Source: Euryarchaeota archaeon UBA105 | GTDB lineage: Archaea > Thermoplasmatota > Poseidoniia > Poseidoniales > Thalassarchaeaceae | DNA: 18,143 nt | Direction of reading: 5' to 3' | Assembly (NCBI GenBank): GCA_002496905.1 | Contig: DALV01000004.1 | Location: forward strand, 1-18,143 | In this document: piece after piece, positions 1 through 7,825 of the stretch | How positions within the stretch are numbered: the stretch's first letter is position 1 | Layout: the number at the start of each line of letters is the position of its first letter | Notes under the pieces: model-generated | Database searches by the model: none | What the model was told of the DNA's origin: nothing | What the model saw: the letters and a program-made list of their open reading frames with translations, nothing else | Program-made: the position numbers and the translations under genes

Positions 1-1395
1 TGCATATCCATTTACGTCACAACCATGATGCCAAGCACCGCTATTATCGCCATCATTGTGATAATTTATGTTGTCAAGGAACCAACCAGCAGAGCCAGTA
101 GAAGTTGCCGCGGTTACTATTCTGAATCTGAATTGAATTTCTGTGAATGTAGCAATGTCAGAAATGTTAGATAGGTTTGTGGATGAGGAAACCCAACCGC
201 TTACTGCATCTCCACCGAAAACTGGGATTGTGCTGGAAGAGGGTGTTCCTGAGACATCAAGGTCTCCCATCGAAATATAGTGCGAGTAACCAGACTCTAA
301 ATCGGTCCATGTCCAACCACTCCAACCAGATGAACCATTCCTCAATCTATGTTCGACCCATGCACCGTCTCCAGATTCTAAGTCATGCCAATGATCGAAA
401 GAGAAGGAGTAATTCACATGAGTATCCGGATTGGCCGGAACGTCAGATGCCGGAAGGAGTAGCCATGCATCTGTACCTGGGTCTATCGCTTGGCCAGGTA
501 AAGTACCCACCACAACTTCGCCCTCAGATGGTGCAGATGGAACTACACCGTGAGCTAGTTGTTGTTGATCCCCGACAATTGTTCCACCTAAATCAAGTAA
601 GGTAGCAAACCAGATTTCCTGCCCATCGCAGAAATAGAATTCTCCTTCAATTTCAGAAGAATTCAGCGAACCTACCTTATCGAAATACATCGAATAATCG
701 TTACCCCATTGGATGTATGTCCCTCCATAAGGACATGTTGAGTTTCCAGATTGTAATGGGGTGTTCTCCACGACCACAGTTCCATTTTGAACAGTACCAT
801 TCACATCACCAGCAGGAGGTAAACCAGTTCCATTTTCAATTGTCATATTTGTTTGACATAGATTTTCTACAGATGTAATTTCATCGGCATCAAGAGAACT
901 ATCGAAGTTAAGATCGAAACCTGAAGTTAGGTTGTAAAGAAGTAAATCCCCACATTCAGTAGAAGGTGAAACAGGATTCTCTAACATCCATAGATGAGAA
1001 CCTGGACCTGAATGATAATCATCCGCCATTGCAATTGTGAAATTGCCATTATCGTCAAAAGTCCAGAGTGACGATGTAGAGCCATCGTCAAACATTGTTA
1101 GGTTGCCGTCCAAGATAGAATCCGTAGCCCCGTCGTATGTGCCGTTGTCGAAATCATCACCGCTTATTGAAATCGAATCTAGGTTGGAAGAAGCCATTGG
1201 ATTACTATTGACAGAAATCCAACCATCGACTATGGTTTCATTACTTGGAACGCTAAATGCGTTCGTTGTAACTCCATCATCGTCGGGGTTAATCGGTGTT
1301 GTAATTGTCCAATTTGTAACTCCTGCACTGGCAAATGGAGCAAATATCATCAGCATTACAAGGGCGGTTGCTAGTCTTCGGCGGCTGGCGGGCAT
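1..1395 (-). CDS. Secreted surface protein, N-terminal 465 residues (partial)
   Basis: An open minus-strand frame runs off the left edge of the window, so the C-terminus is missing. The N-terminus is a clear signal peptide: basic MPASRRR, a hydrophobic core (about residues 8-20), then an ASA cleavage-like site near residue 24. The rest is acidic, S/T-rich and full of N-x-S/T sequons (NGT, NLT, NFT, NMT, NSS and others), as expected for a glycosylated archaeal surface protein. An EF-hand/dockerin-like loop DLNFDSSLDADEI lies near residue 160. The last roughly 100 visible residues, with GWSGWTW and then FRFRIVTA...GWFLDNI, resemble the beta-sandwich found C-terminal in immune-inhibitor-A (M6) and some S8 peptidases. 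I chose the ATG at 1395 over the in-frame ATG at 1410 because a TATA box centred 25-26 nt upstream predicts a leaderless transcript starting at 1395. Specific function is unknown. Confidence 0.8.
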   Translation of the reverse strand, partial: MPASRRRLATALVMLMIFAPFASAGVTNWTITTPINPDDDGVTTNAFSVPSNETIVDGWISVNSNPMASSNLDSISISGDDFDNGTYDGATDSILDGNLTMFDDGSTSSLWTFDDNGNFTIAMADDYHSGPGSHLWMLENPVSPSTECGDLLLYNLTSGFDLNFDSSLDADEITSVENLCQTNMTIENGTGLPPAGDVNGTVQNGTVVVENTPLQSGNSTCPYGGTYIQWGNDYSMYFDKVGSLNSSEIEGEFYFCDGQEIWFATLLDLGGTIVGDQQQLAHGVVPSAPSEGEVVVGTLPGQAIDPGTDAWLLLPASDVPANPDTHVNYSFSFDHWHDLESGDGAWVEHRLRNGSSGWSGWTWTDLESGYSHYISMGDLDVSGTPSSSTIPVFGGDAVSGWVSSSTNLSNISDIATFTEIQFRFRIVTAATSTGSAGWFLDNINYHNDGDNSGAWHHGCDVNGYA

Positions 1396-1416
1396 GACCC
1401 TAACAAGCATGGTGAG

Positions 1417-1424
1417 ATTATATA
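1417..1424 (-). promoter_or_regulatory. TATA box of the 1-1395 surface gene
   Basis: The minus strand reads TATATAAT here. Its centre lies about 26 nt upstream of the ATG at 1395, the usual archaeal TATA-to-start-site distance. The transcript would therefore be leaderless. The other candidate ATG at 1410 is only about 6 nt from the box and would lie upstream of the predicted transcription start. Confidence 0.6.
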
Positions 1425-1433
1425 CAACTCGGT

Positions 1434-1452
1434 CCCTGTTCTACGAACAGGG
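1434..1452. promoter_or_regulatory. Perfect 19-bp inverted repeat, candidate operator
   Basis: CCCTGTTC-TAC-GAACAGGG has 8-bp perfect arms around a 3-bp centre. It sits just upstream of the TATA box of the 1-1395 gene, about 10 bp from it. This is where a dimeric archaeal regulator could affect TBP/TFB recruitment. It could also fold as a hairpin in read-through RNA from the upstream tRNA gene. The repeat is seen directly; the operator role is inferred. Confidence 0.4.
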
Positions 1453-1500
1453 GGAAAGTAGAGCAAAAATGGGATATGTTTTAGACTAAATAATTCGCAG

Positions 1501-1505
1501 AAAAA
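1501..1505 (-). terminator. Oligo-T terminator after tRNA-Thr
   Basis: The minus strand has TTTTT 11-15 nt downstream of the encoded CCA of tRNA-Thr. A second T5 lies at 1469-1465. Archaeal RNA polymerase terminates at short U-runs without needing a hairpin, so these would separate the tRNA transcript from the surface gene that follows on the same strand. Confidence 0.4.
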
Positions 1506-1515
1506 TGAGGATTAT

Positions 1516-1590
1516 TGGAGCCACTGGGGAGATTTGAACTCCCGACCTTCGCCTTACCAAGGCGACGCTATACCCCTAAGCCACAGTGGC
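1516..1590 (-). tRNA. trnT: tRNA-Thr (anticodon GGT)
   Basis: A full cloverleaf reads on the minus strand. The acceptor stem GCCACTG pairs perfectly with CAGTGGC. The D-arm starts GCT and ends AGC around a GGGG-containing loop. The anticodon stem TCGCC/GGCGA encloses loop TTGGTAA, giving anticodon GGT for ACC/ACU Thr codons. The T-arm is GGGAG-TTCAAAT-CTCCC. The discriminator base is T, usual for archaeal tRNA-Thr, and CCA is encoded at 1518-1516. There is no intron. Confidence 0.96.
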
Positions 1591-1615
1591 AGTGAGCGCG
1601 CCACCCGAAGTTCCG

Positions 1616-1621
1616 ATTTAA
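1616..1621 (-). promoter_or_regulatory. Likely TATA box of tRNA-Thr
   Basis: The minus strand reads TTAAAT, centred about 28 nt upstream of the mature tRNA 5' end, consistent with an archaeal TATA element. The match is short and supported mainly by spacing. No equally clear element is visible for the divergent tRNA-Ser; ACTAAAG near 1684-1690 is the best candidate. Confidence 0.35.
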
Positions 1622-1716
1622 CGACTGCGGATTGGGCCACGCAATTTGACACCTGTAAGGGTTGCAAAGGAATACTGCGTCAGACTAAAGTCAAGGTCGT
1701 ATCTCGAAGGATACAA

Positions 1717-1802
1717 GCCGAGGTCGCATAGCCTGGTATTGCGCATGACTGGAAATCATGTGGGTTCTACCCTCGGGAGTTCAAATCTCCCTCTCGGCGC
1801 CA
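1717..1802 (+). tRNA. trnS: tRNA-Ser (anticodon GGA)
   Basis: This is a class II tRNA with a long variable arm. The acceptor GCCGAGG pairs with TCTCGGC, with one G-T wobble. The anticodon stem CATGA/TCATG encloses loop CTGGAAA, giving anticodon GGA for UCC/UCU Ser codons. The variable arm TGGGTTCTACCC forms its own GGG/CCC stem. The T-arm is GGGAG-TTCAAAT-CTCCC. The discriminator is G at 1799, as expected for Ser, and CCA is encoded at 1800-1802. The gene is divergent from tRNA-Thr across about 126 bp in which no other gene is visible. Confidence 0.96.
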
Positions 1803-1897
1803 CTCAAACTCAACTCCCGTGTAAAGGCTTAAGATTACCATTTAGTAGTCCCAGATTCAAGTGTATTTCTTATGGTTGATTCTTCGCGGTGTGATAC

Positions 1898-3052
1898 GTG
1901 GAAGAAGTTGAGGTCGATACAATCGATGAGAATTTGGCTGATGTGAGCCAAGTTCGATTAAGTGATGTAGAACTTCCTTTCAAGTTAGGAGAACGTAATT
2001 CTAGATTGGCCCCTTTGGATTCAGTAATTCAAGAATATACATTTCATGGAAAGATGATATCTCAACAATGGGGAGTTACTGAAGCCATGATTATTGGCAT
2101 CGGTTCTCTGTCAATAATTCTCGGCGCTTGGGATCTAGGTATTGGTGAAATAGCATCTGGAGGCGATTACAATAGGTGGGGTCTTTACGGAGATGAAGCT
2201 GGATTTCTACACGTCAATGATTTCTCACTTATGTTGGCTTTACTTTCAATTATTGCTTGGATTGGGTTCTTTGCTTTGCTTTGGACAAGATTCCCCCTCA
2301 TGAGAGAAAATCTTGTCTGGTTGACAATAGCAACATTGGCAGTCCAACTTGGATTTGTAGTCAGCCATTCATCAGCCAGCGACTTCCCATTCGGTACAAG
2401 TTCCGGAGATTTTGCAGGTTTCGCTATAGGGAATCTAGTTCTAATTTTTCTTGCGGTAATTGTTGTACACAGAGCAGTAATCGAAACTAGAGATATACAT
2501 GTCGAAGAGCGACATACTCATCCCGACCCAAGGGTAGTTCAGAAGGCATGGAGAGATCATAGTCTGAAAGCATGGAGCTTGAATTTAGCAACTTGGATGA
2601 TATTTCTGAATATTTCATCTTGGGCTGGAGCACATGCGGTTTCTCCTCGCCCACCAATTGAAAATGATATGACTCTGTATGTAATCATTTATGCGCTATT
2701 TGGAATTATTTCTATGACTTTGCTGGTCCATATATTATGGTATCCACAATTTATGTTAGGCGCAGCTGAAGATCGTATTCAATCCGTTCGAGCAAGGGAA
2801 GTTGCTGGTGAATTTGTTCCCAAGAAGGCGAGCCGGAGACAAGGATCTTGTCCGATTTGTAGTGCCGATTCCGTTGCTGTCAGAAATCAGGATGGTAGTA
2901 TTCAGGTGCCGTGTGCAAATTGTGAAGGAAATGGCCCCCCCGGTACGGCTTGCGGGGAATGCAATACAATATTACCAGCAAGAATATCTTGTAGAGAGTG
3001 TGGGTCAAGCACTACTGTAATGAGTCACTTTTCACGTTCTGAAGCCTGGTAA
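1898..3052 (+). CDS. Six-helix membrane protein with C-terminal multi-CxxC zinc module
   Basis: This 384-residue protein is not a family I recognise. Residues 1-60 are soluble and acidic. Six hydrophobic segments follow at about 62-83, 109-130, 138-157, 172-192, 226-246 and 258-281. A C-terminal tail carries four CxxC pairs: CPIC (318-321), CANCEGNG (339-346), CGEC (352-355) and CREC (365-368). The second fits the CxxCxGxG pattern of DnaJ-type zinc fingers, so two bound zincs are likely. The GTG start is the first possible codon after an in-frame TGA two codons upstream, and no Shine-Dalgarno site is visible. The S8 protease gene begins 24 nt after the stop, suggesting an operon. A membrane sensor or a chaperone-like partner of the protease is possible but only inferred. 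Confidence 0.8.
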   Translation: MEEVEVDTIDENLADVSQVRLSDVELPFKLGERNSRLAPLDSVIQEYTFHGKMISQQWGVTEAMIIGIGSLSIILGAWDLGIGEIASGGDYNRWGLYGDEAGFLHVNDFSLMLALLSIIAWIGFFALLWTRFPLMRENLVWLTIATLAVQLGFVVSHSSASDFPFGTSSGDFAGFAIGNLVLIFLAVIVVHRAVIETRDIHVEERHTHPDPRVVQKAWRDHSLKAWSLNLATWMIFLNISSWAGAHAVSPRPPIENDMTLYVIIYALFGIISMTLLVHILWYPQFMLGAAEDRIQSVRAREVAGEFVPKKASRRQGSCPICSADSVAVRNQDGSIQVPCANCEGNGPPGTACGECNTILPARISCRECGSSTTVMSHFSRSEAW

Positions 3053-3076
3053 TTTCACAATTTGGAGTCATTTAGG

Positions 3077-4363
3077 ATGGAAGAGGAAAAAATCGAACAA
3101 TCATCTGAAGTTAACAACCAAAAAAACTCCAATAGCGCCTTGCCCTGGTTGATTGGCTCAGTTTCTGCGTTAGCATTTATCCTAGTGGCTTCAGTCATTT
3201 TCCTTTGGCTTAGATCAGTGGCTGATGAGATATTGATTGGAGGGCCTCCACCAACCTTGACCGGCTGGGAGCAATCTTATCAAGAATTAACTGGATTTGA
3301 TGAAGTCTCTGGCTTGGATGGAAGTGGTGTTGTAGTTTGTATAGTGGACTCTGGCATCGAAATGAGTCATCCCGATTTGCGGCATCTAACACTCACTGGT
3401 TGGTTTGATGTGATTAATGGGCAAAATGAGCCCTATGATGACGAGGGTCATGGAACCGCAATGGCAGGAATTATAGTTGCGAAAAATGGCCTCAGTGGAA
3501 ATGCTCAAGGAGTTGATTTATTGGTTGCAAAGGCAATAGATTCCAATGGAGAAGGCACAGATACAGGAATTGCTGAGGCGGTGGATTGGTGCGCCGATAA
3601 TCAGGCAGACATCATCTCATTGAGCCTAGGCGGAGAAGGAGGGATTAGTTTTGGTGGAATTACTACTGACCAACTGGAAAGTGCAGTTCAAGACGCTCTA
3701 GAACAAGGTATCTTCGTGGTTGCGGCAGCGGGAAATGATGGACAGGATGACGATGGAGATGTGTCCTCTCCTGGCTCAGTAGAGGATGTTATCTGTGTTG
3801 GTGGAGCGACTAGGCTGGGCAACGTTTGGAGAGGAAGTTCACAGGGAGATAATGATGGTAGACTTTGGCCTCCAATGTTACCTCGTTCCGATCCCGATAT
3901 GAAACCCGAAATTTTGGCACCAGGAGCTGAAGTACCCATCCTATTTGCAGGAGGTGCGGGAGATGGCGCATGGTGGGGTTGGGCGAGTGGAACCTCAGCC
4001 GCTACCGCTTGGGTCTCGGGAGGATTGGCAATAATTCTCGAAGCCCACCCTGAGTTGCAAAGAGAGGGTGCTTCAGGCGGGCCAAATGCAATTGAATTTA
4101 TCAAAACTCAATTGAGCGAAAATTCACAAATGGACGATGGGCAATCTGAACATGATGACAAGTTTGGTTATGGAATTTTTAGAATTGATTTGATGCTAGA
4201 GGTATTGAGTAATTCGAGTTCAGAAGAAGAGTTGGAATACTCCTCTGGTTATTTACAACACATCGACATTAACGATTCAAATCAGGCTGAACGAAGGAAG
4301 ACGCCTAAAGTTCCGCCTGCGAGTTCAACGAAGGCTGCAGAGTGGTTGGAGTTGACCGACTGA
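3077..4363 (+). CDS. Membrane-anchored subtilisin-like (S8) serine protease
   Basis: The catalytic triad and oxyanion residue of peptidase family S8 are all present: Asp91 in VCIVDSGIEMSHPDL, His125 in DDEGHGTAMAG, Asn220 in VVAAAGNDGQ and Ser307 in SGTSAATAWVSG (numbered from ATG 3077). A single hydrophobic segment at about 23-45 follows a charged N-terminus, so the enzyme is probably a signal-anchored exoprotease. There is no obvious I9 propeptide. I preferred ATG 3077 to the in-frame TTG at 3062 because GGAG at 3064-3067 lies 9 nt upstream of this ATG. The acidic C-terminal tail (EEELEY onward) is atypical. Its last 26 codons overlap the opposite-strand methyltransferase-like gene. The gene follows the membrane zinc-module gene by 24 nt. 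Substrate is unknown. Confidence 0.92.
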   Translation: MEEEKIEQSSEVNNQKNSNSALPWLIGSVSALAFILVASVIFLWLRSVADEILIGGPPPTLTGWEQSYQELTGFDEVSGLDGSGVVVCIVDSGIEMSHPDLRHLTLTGWFDVINGQNEPYDDEGHGTAMAGIIVAKNGLSGNAQGVDLLVAKAIDSNGEGTDTGIAEAVDWCADNQADIISLSLGGEGGISFGGITTDQLESAVQDALEQGIFVVAAAGNDGQDDDGDVSSPGSVEDVICVGGATRLGNVWRGSSQGDNDGRLWPPMLPRSDPDMKPEILAPGAEVPILFAGGAGDGAWWGWASGTSAATAWVSGGLAIILEAHPELQREGASGGPNAIEFIKTQLSENSQMDDGQSEHDDKFGYGIFRIDLMLEVLSNSSSEEELEYSSGYLQHIDINDSNQAERRKTPKVPPASSTKAAEWLELTD

Positions 4364-5076
4364 ACAAATTCAATCCATTCATTGAATGAAGCTACGACCT
4401 GTTGTGCGGGAGTCATTTCCACGCCTTGCTCTGGTTCACCAACATCTCCAGTAGGAACTTGTGGCTCCAAGGCCATTACTATTCCACCTGGCGCTAATAG
4501 ATTGAAGGCTAGAGTTGCAGCATGAACTCTTTCTATCTCTGGTAAATCGATGATTACTAGGTCTATTGGCTGAGGAAGGGGAGCGCTTCTAGCAACATCG
4601 GGAAGTGTAGCATTTGCGGCATTCCAAGATTCAGTCTCAGCAGCAATTTCACTCCAAGAGTCTGAAATCACCTGTGCCCAATTAGAAGCATCATATCGGC
4701 GAAGTAATCTATCAATGATTACTCCGAATTTTCCACCTTCTTCTATAACACGAAGTGTCTCGGGACGGTTGCTACCCTCAGAATCTTCGATAGCAGGATT
4801 TCCGCACCATAAATCCATCATCCAAGCGGTAAGATGGCCAATACCTCCGCCGATAATTACTACATTTTTTGCAGGGATTCGACCCACTATGTCTCGTATC
4901 CTTTTTCGAATAGATCGAGGTAATGGCCTCAAATCCATGTGAATCATTTGTTCACCAATAGCAGCAGCGATTTCAGGTTCAGAATCACTTCTTGATTCAT
5001 CATCACCAAGAAGTTGCTCAAACATCTCCCTTTGAGACATAGTTGGAAGTCCTAATCCACCCCCTATCTCACTCAT
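4282..5076 (-). CDS. SAM-dependent methyltransferase-like Rossmann protein
   Basis: A class I methyltransferase or spermidine-synthase-like fold is suggested by a glycine-rich motif I (VVIIGGGIGHLTAW), an acid at the end of the next strand (GVIIDRLLRRY), a motif-IV-like PIDLVIIDLP and the post-motif LLAPGGIVMALEP. The substrate cannot be told. I chose ATG 5076 over an upstream in-frame ATG at 5130 because the minus strand has GGAGG at 5088-5084, exactly 7 nt upstream of 5076. This gives 264 residues beginning MSEIGGG. The N-terminal 60 residues are acidic and variable-looking. The gene is divergent from the HVO_0476-family gene. Its 3' end overlaps the S8 protease coding sequence antisense by 82 bp, with both reading frames intact. 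Confidence 0.72.
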   Translation of the reverse strand: MSEIGGGLGLPTMSQREMFEQLLGDDESRSDSEPEIAAAIGEQMIHMDLRPLPRSIRKRIRDIVGRIPAKNVVIIGGGIGHLTAWMMDLWCGNPAIEDSEGSNRPETLRVIEEGGKFGVIIDRLLRRYDASNWAQVISDSWSEIAAETESWNAANATLPDVARSAPLPQPIDLVIIDLPEIERVHAATLAFNLLAPGGIVMALEPQVPTGDVGEPEQGVEMTPAQQVVASFNEWIEFVQSVNSNHSAAFVELAGGTLGVFLRSA

Positions 5077-5154
5077 AATAGCGCCTCCAGTAGCTCTCTC
5101 TTGAACCATCCCACGCGCGGATGGCTTCAAGAACAGTAGGTCAGCCGCGCAGAT

Positions 5155-5787
5155 GTGAACGAAGGGCTAGATGACGAGGAGACGGTTGACGTCTCTGAAT
5201 GTTCTAATTGTGAAGATTTCACAGAGCACCGAATACTTCGAAGATTCAACAAGGGAGAAGGAGAAGACCTACTAATCCAATGTGTTGGTTGCAATGAGGT
5301 GCAAACCCTTCACTTGAGACCCGGAAAAGCAATCAACATTACTTCAATACTTTCCGATGGAGCCGAAAGTCAAACACAGTCTATTGAATCAGATGATGAT
5401 GAGTTGATTTCTGTAGGTGATGTTTTTGAACACAATGGAATACTATACAGAGTTACTAGAATAGATGATTCCGACACTAGACCAAAAAAAACCATGGTAG
5501 CTAGAGAAATCTCAACCCTTTGGGCTGTCCGCTGTGATAAATGCATAGTTCGTTTAACAATGACAGATGGAGAAGAAAGTCATTCAAGAACTATTGAATG
5601 CCCCCCCGACGAGGTGTTTTCGTGTGGTTCAATTATGGAAATAGAAGGAGTCCGCTGGAGAATTCGCGCACTGCATACCGGAAAGGGTAGAACCCTTCGA
5701 GGTAAGCGGACTGCAATTGATCTTAGGCGAATTTATCTTCATCCTCCGTACAATAGGGAAGAAGACCGAAGACAAAATAGGCGATGA
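5155..5787 (+). CDS. HVO_0476-family zinc-finger protein
   Basis: This 210-residue protein resembles the archaeal HVO_0476 zinc-finger family in size and layout. An N-terminal treble of CxxC motifs (Cys16/Cys19 and Cys43/Cys46) is followed by beta-rich sequence. That part is internally duplicated: about residues 65-103 (SDGAESQTQSIE...VGDVF...YRVTRI) align with about 137-174 (TDGEESHSRTIE...CGSIM...WRIRAL). The C-terminus is basic (REEDRRQNRR), suggesting nucleic-acid or ribosome contact, which is inferred. The start is GTG, the first start codon after an upstream in-frame stop; no strong Shine-Dalgarno site is seen. The stop codon directly abuts the stop of the convergent proline dehydrogenase with no spacer. 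Confidence 0.75.
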   Translation: MNEGLDDEETVDVSECSNCEDFTEHRILRRFNKGEGEDLLIQCVGCNEVQTLHLRPGKAINITSILSDGAESQTQSIESDDDELISVGDVFEHNGILYRVTRIDDSDTRPKKTMVAREISTLWAVRCDKCIVRLTMTDGEESHSRTIECPPDEVFSCGSIMEIEGVRWRIRALHTGKGRTLRGKRTAIDLRRIYLHPPYNREEDRRQNRR

Positions 5788-6762
5788 TTATCGTCTATTT
5801 GTCCATGGCATGATGATACTCTTTGCTACATGCCAAGCGACATCAGGGTTCTCTCTTAATCGACGCATACTATACTCATACCACCTACTGCCATAGGGGA
5901 TGTATATACGTGTTCGATGGCCTTCTTTTGCCAACTTTCTTCGTATATTGCCTCTGACTCCAAGGAGGAATTGAAATTCATATCCCAGTCCCTTACCATT
6001 TCTTACTGGACCTGCATTTCCTCTCGGATCGTCTGTTGTTGGACCCATTCCCCTATCTTCTAATGCCGCTATTGAATGGTCGATTACGGGTATGTCATGA
6101 GATGCAATAGCGGTGTATGCTCCTGCATCTAATAAGTCGTCAATAGCGTTATTTGTTGCTATGACAATATCATGATATTTCGTGTGAGCAATGTCTTCTG
6201 ATTCAAGGTAAATTCCCTTACAAATTCTAACATCTGAATAGCCACCCAATTTTGAGGAAAGTGAAGAGATGTCATCACCGGTTCTGAACAACCTAGATTG
6301 AAGGACTGTGCCAATGTTGGTTAATCCTCGATTATGCATCTCAATTACAATGTCAATTGTGGACTGAGTAACTCTATTATCTTCCATATCCAATCTTACG
6401 AAGATATTGTTATTTGATGCAATTCTAGTAATTTTCTCTATGTCTTCTAATGCTTGATTCTCATCAATTAATAATCCAAAAGCGGTCGGTTTGATAGAAA
6501 TATTTGCATCCATACCTTCAGCAATGATTGCATCCAAGGCTCTATGATATTCGTTTACGAAAAAGTTCGCTTCTTCTAAGTTGGTTATCTCTTCGCCCAA
6601 TACGTCTAGAGTAAAACAGGCTCCCTGAGATTTCATTGAGCGCATTACCTGCAATGCGCTCTCTAAATCTGGGCCGGCAACATACCTCTTTGCCACCCAC
6701 CCTACTACGAATCTTGGAGTGATTGGCATCATCAACATGACGAGACGGCCGAGTGCCCCCAT
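5788..6762 (-). CDS. Proline dehydrogenase (monofunctional, FAD-dependent)
   Basis: This 324-residue TIM-barrel enzyme oxidises L-proline to pyrroline-5-carboxylate, passing electrons through FAD to the membrane quinone pool. Diagnostic features include KGIYLE near residue 200, the SHD motif in IASHDIPVID, FLLGVRG near 267, and the family signature YIPYGSRWYEYSMRRLREN at about 287-305, which contributes substrate-binding arginines and tyrosine. The length matches short bacterial and archaeal PRODH rather than bifunctional PutA. No P5C dehydrogenase gene is nearby. The start at ATG 6762 gives the basic/hydrophobic N-terminus usual for membrane-associated PRODH. ATG 6738 is an alternative, and no Shine-Dalgarno site is visible for either. 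The gene lies 37 nt downstream of dtdA on the same strand and is possibly co-transcribed. Confidence 0.93.
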   Translation of the reverse strand: MGALGRLVMLMMPITPRFVVGWVAKRYVAGPDLESALQVMRSMKSQGACFTLDVLGEEITNLEEANFFVNEYHRALDAIIAEGMDANISIKPTAFGLLIDENQALEDIEKITRIASNNNIFVRLDMEDNRVTQSTIDIVIEMHNRGLTNIGTVLQSRLFRTGDDISSLSSKLGGYSDVRICKGIYLESEDIAHTKYHDIVIATNNAIDDLLDAGAYTAIASHDIPVIDHSIAALEDRGMGPTTDDPRGNAGPVRNGKGLGYEFQFLLGVRGNIRRKLAKEGHRTRIYIPYGSRWYEYSMRRLRENPDVAWHVAKSIIMPWTNRR

Positions 6763-6799
6763 GTTGGTGGCCGTGTGACAGGAACACTTTCACGATTGC

Positions 6800-7732
6800 T
6801 CAAGGAATAATCTCCTTCCCTCGGCGAACTTCAATTTCAAGGGAGGATAATTCTGCAATGATTGCATTTCGTTGCCAGCCTTTGAAAGATTTACGGTCAA
6901 GATGAGCAAATATGGTCCCTCCTGGAAATGCTACACGTGTTTTTTCAATTGCTTCCAACAAACTATGTCGCCAAGGACCAGTGGGTGATTCTTTGTTTTT
7001 GTCTTCAAAAATTAAAGCATAATTTGCCAGTAAGTGACCAAATGGTAAACCGCTTCGAATTGCAATATCCGAATGACGAGGAGCATAATGACCGCCTCCA
7101 AGGCCAATCATAACATCTCCTTCACCAAACCATTCACCTTCCGGAGAGTTATCAGATAATCCTAGAATCCTAGAGATTACTGTTGCCCAAAGCATTGCGG
7201 CATCTTTGCGAATCCACTCGGATTCGGTAGATCCTATCTCTAGGTAAAGTGTAGGTTTGGTAAGAACTGGACCATGGTGAGTCGTTTCTAAACTGACCTG
7301 AAATTCATCGGCTAATTTTGATCTAGAGGATTCTTCCCTAAGGACCGAATATATGGCAGAAAATCTCGGTGAGGGAGGCACCGCAATGCCCTTTATACCA
7401 CCAGCAAATCCTTCTTCTCCATGAGGAATTTCACCAGGGACACCTATTGCATGAACGGTAAGGGAGGGGAGACCACTTTTGGCAGCGTGACGAGATAGGA
7501 CTAGGACTTCATCTACTGCCTCTGCAGTCTCTTTTTCGTGAATAATATCAATGCCATCCGCATATATGTGTAGCTTTTCGATCAATAGAAGATGTACTGG
7601 GTGATTCGAGTGTCTCATCAATATTCCATGAGGTAAATTTTCTGAATTATTCCAACCTCCAAGACCAACAACTGCTTCATGGAGATTTACAGAGGCATTA
7701 TCTGCTTTCGAGGCTAGCAGAAGTGTAACCAT
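6800..7732 (-). CDS. dtdA: D-aminoacyl-tRNA deacylase (archaeal DTD2/DtdA)
   Basis: This protein hydrolyses D-amino acids mischarged onto tRNA, a translation-quality enzyme of archaea and plants (GEK1 family). The conserved motifs are all visible: SRHAAKSGLPSLTVH (80-94), ETTHHGP (149-155), EIGSTESEW (165-173) and GLGGGHYAPRH (210-220). His and Glu residues in these motifs are typical of the zinc-binding active site. The length of 310 residues is a little above the usual 270-300. The start at ATG 7732 gives the expected N-terminus MVTLLLASKADNAS. It is divergent from the 7826-8737 gene and precedes proline dehydrogenase by 37 nt. An 11-bp near-perfect tandem repeat lies directly upstream. Confidence 0.95.
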   Translation of the reverse strand: MVTLLLASKADNASVNLHEAVVGLGGWNNSENLPHGILMRHSNHPVHLLLIEKLHIYADGIDIIHEKETAEAVDEVLVLSRHAAKSGLPSLTVHAIGVPGEIPHGEEGFAGGIKGIAVPPSPRFSAIYSVLREESSRSKLADEFQVSLETTHHGPVLTKPTLYLEIGSTESEWIRKDAAMLWATVISRILGLSDNSPEGEWFGEGDVMIGLGGGHYAPRHSDIAIRSGLPFGHLLANYALIFEDKNKESPTGPWRHSLLEAIEKTRVAFPGGTIFAHLDRKSFKGWQRNAIIAELSSLEIEVRRGKEIIP

Positions 7733-7753
7733 AGAAGCCTGCTAGAAGCCTGA
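7732..7753. repeat. 11-bp tandem direct repeat upstream of dtdA
   Basis: TAGAAGCCTGC and TAGAAGCCTGA lie head to tail and match at 10 of 11 positions. The first copy overlaps the first base of the dtdA start codon. This could be a small slippage duplication. No regulatory role can be claimed. Confidence 0.5.
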
Positions 7754-7825
7754 TGACTTCAACCCATCCAATCAGGAATTGAATAACGAGAGTCAGTCGC
7801 ACCACAGGTTCAAACACAAGAACCG

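Noticed and set aside
177..1489. Plus-strand open frames at 177-605 and 1037-1489
   Set aside because: They lie opposite a continuous 465-codon minus-strand gene with a signal peptide and glycosylation sequons, and their translations look like low-complexity shadows.
3062..3076. TTG start adding five residues to the S8 protease
   Set aside because: The Shine-Dalgarno GGAG would fall inside this extension, while ATG 3077 is correctly spaced from it.
5077..5130. Upstream ATG at 5130 for the methyltransferase-like gene
   Set aside because: The GGAGG site sits 7 nt before ATG 5076; 5130 has no visible ribosome site.
7732..7753. 11-bp tandem repeat as an operator of dtdA
   Set aside because: It touches the start codon, is imperfect and has no partner elsewhere in the window; a chance slippage duplication is simpler.
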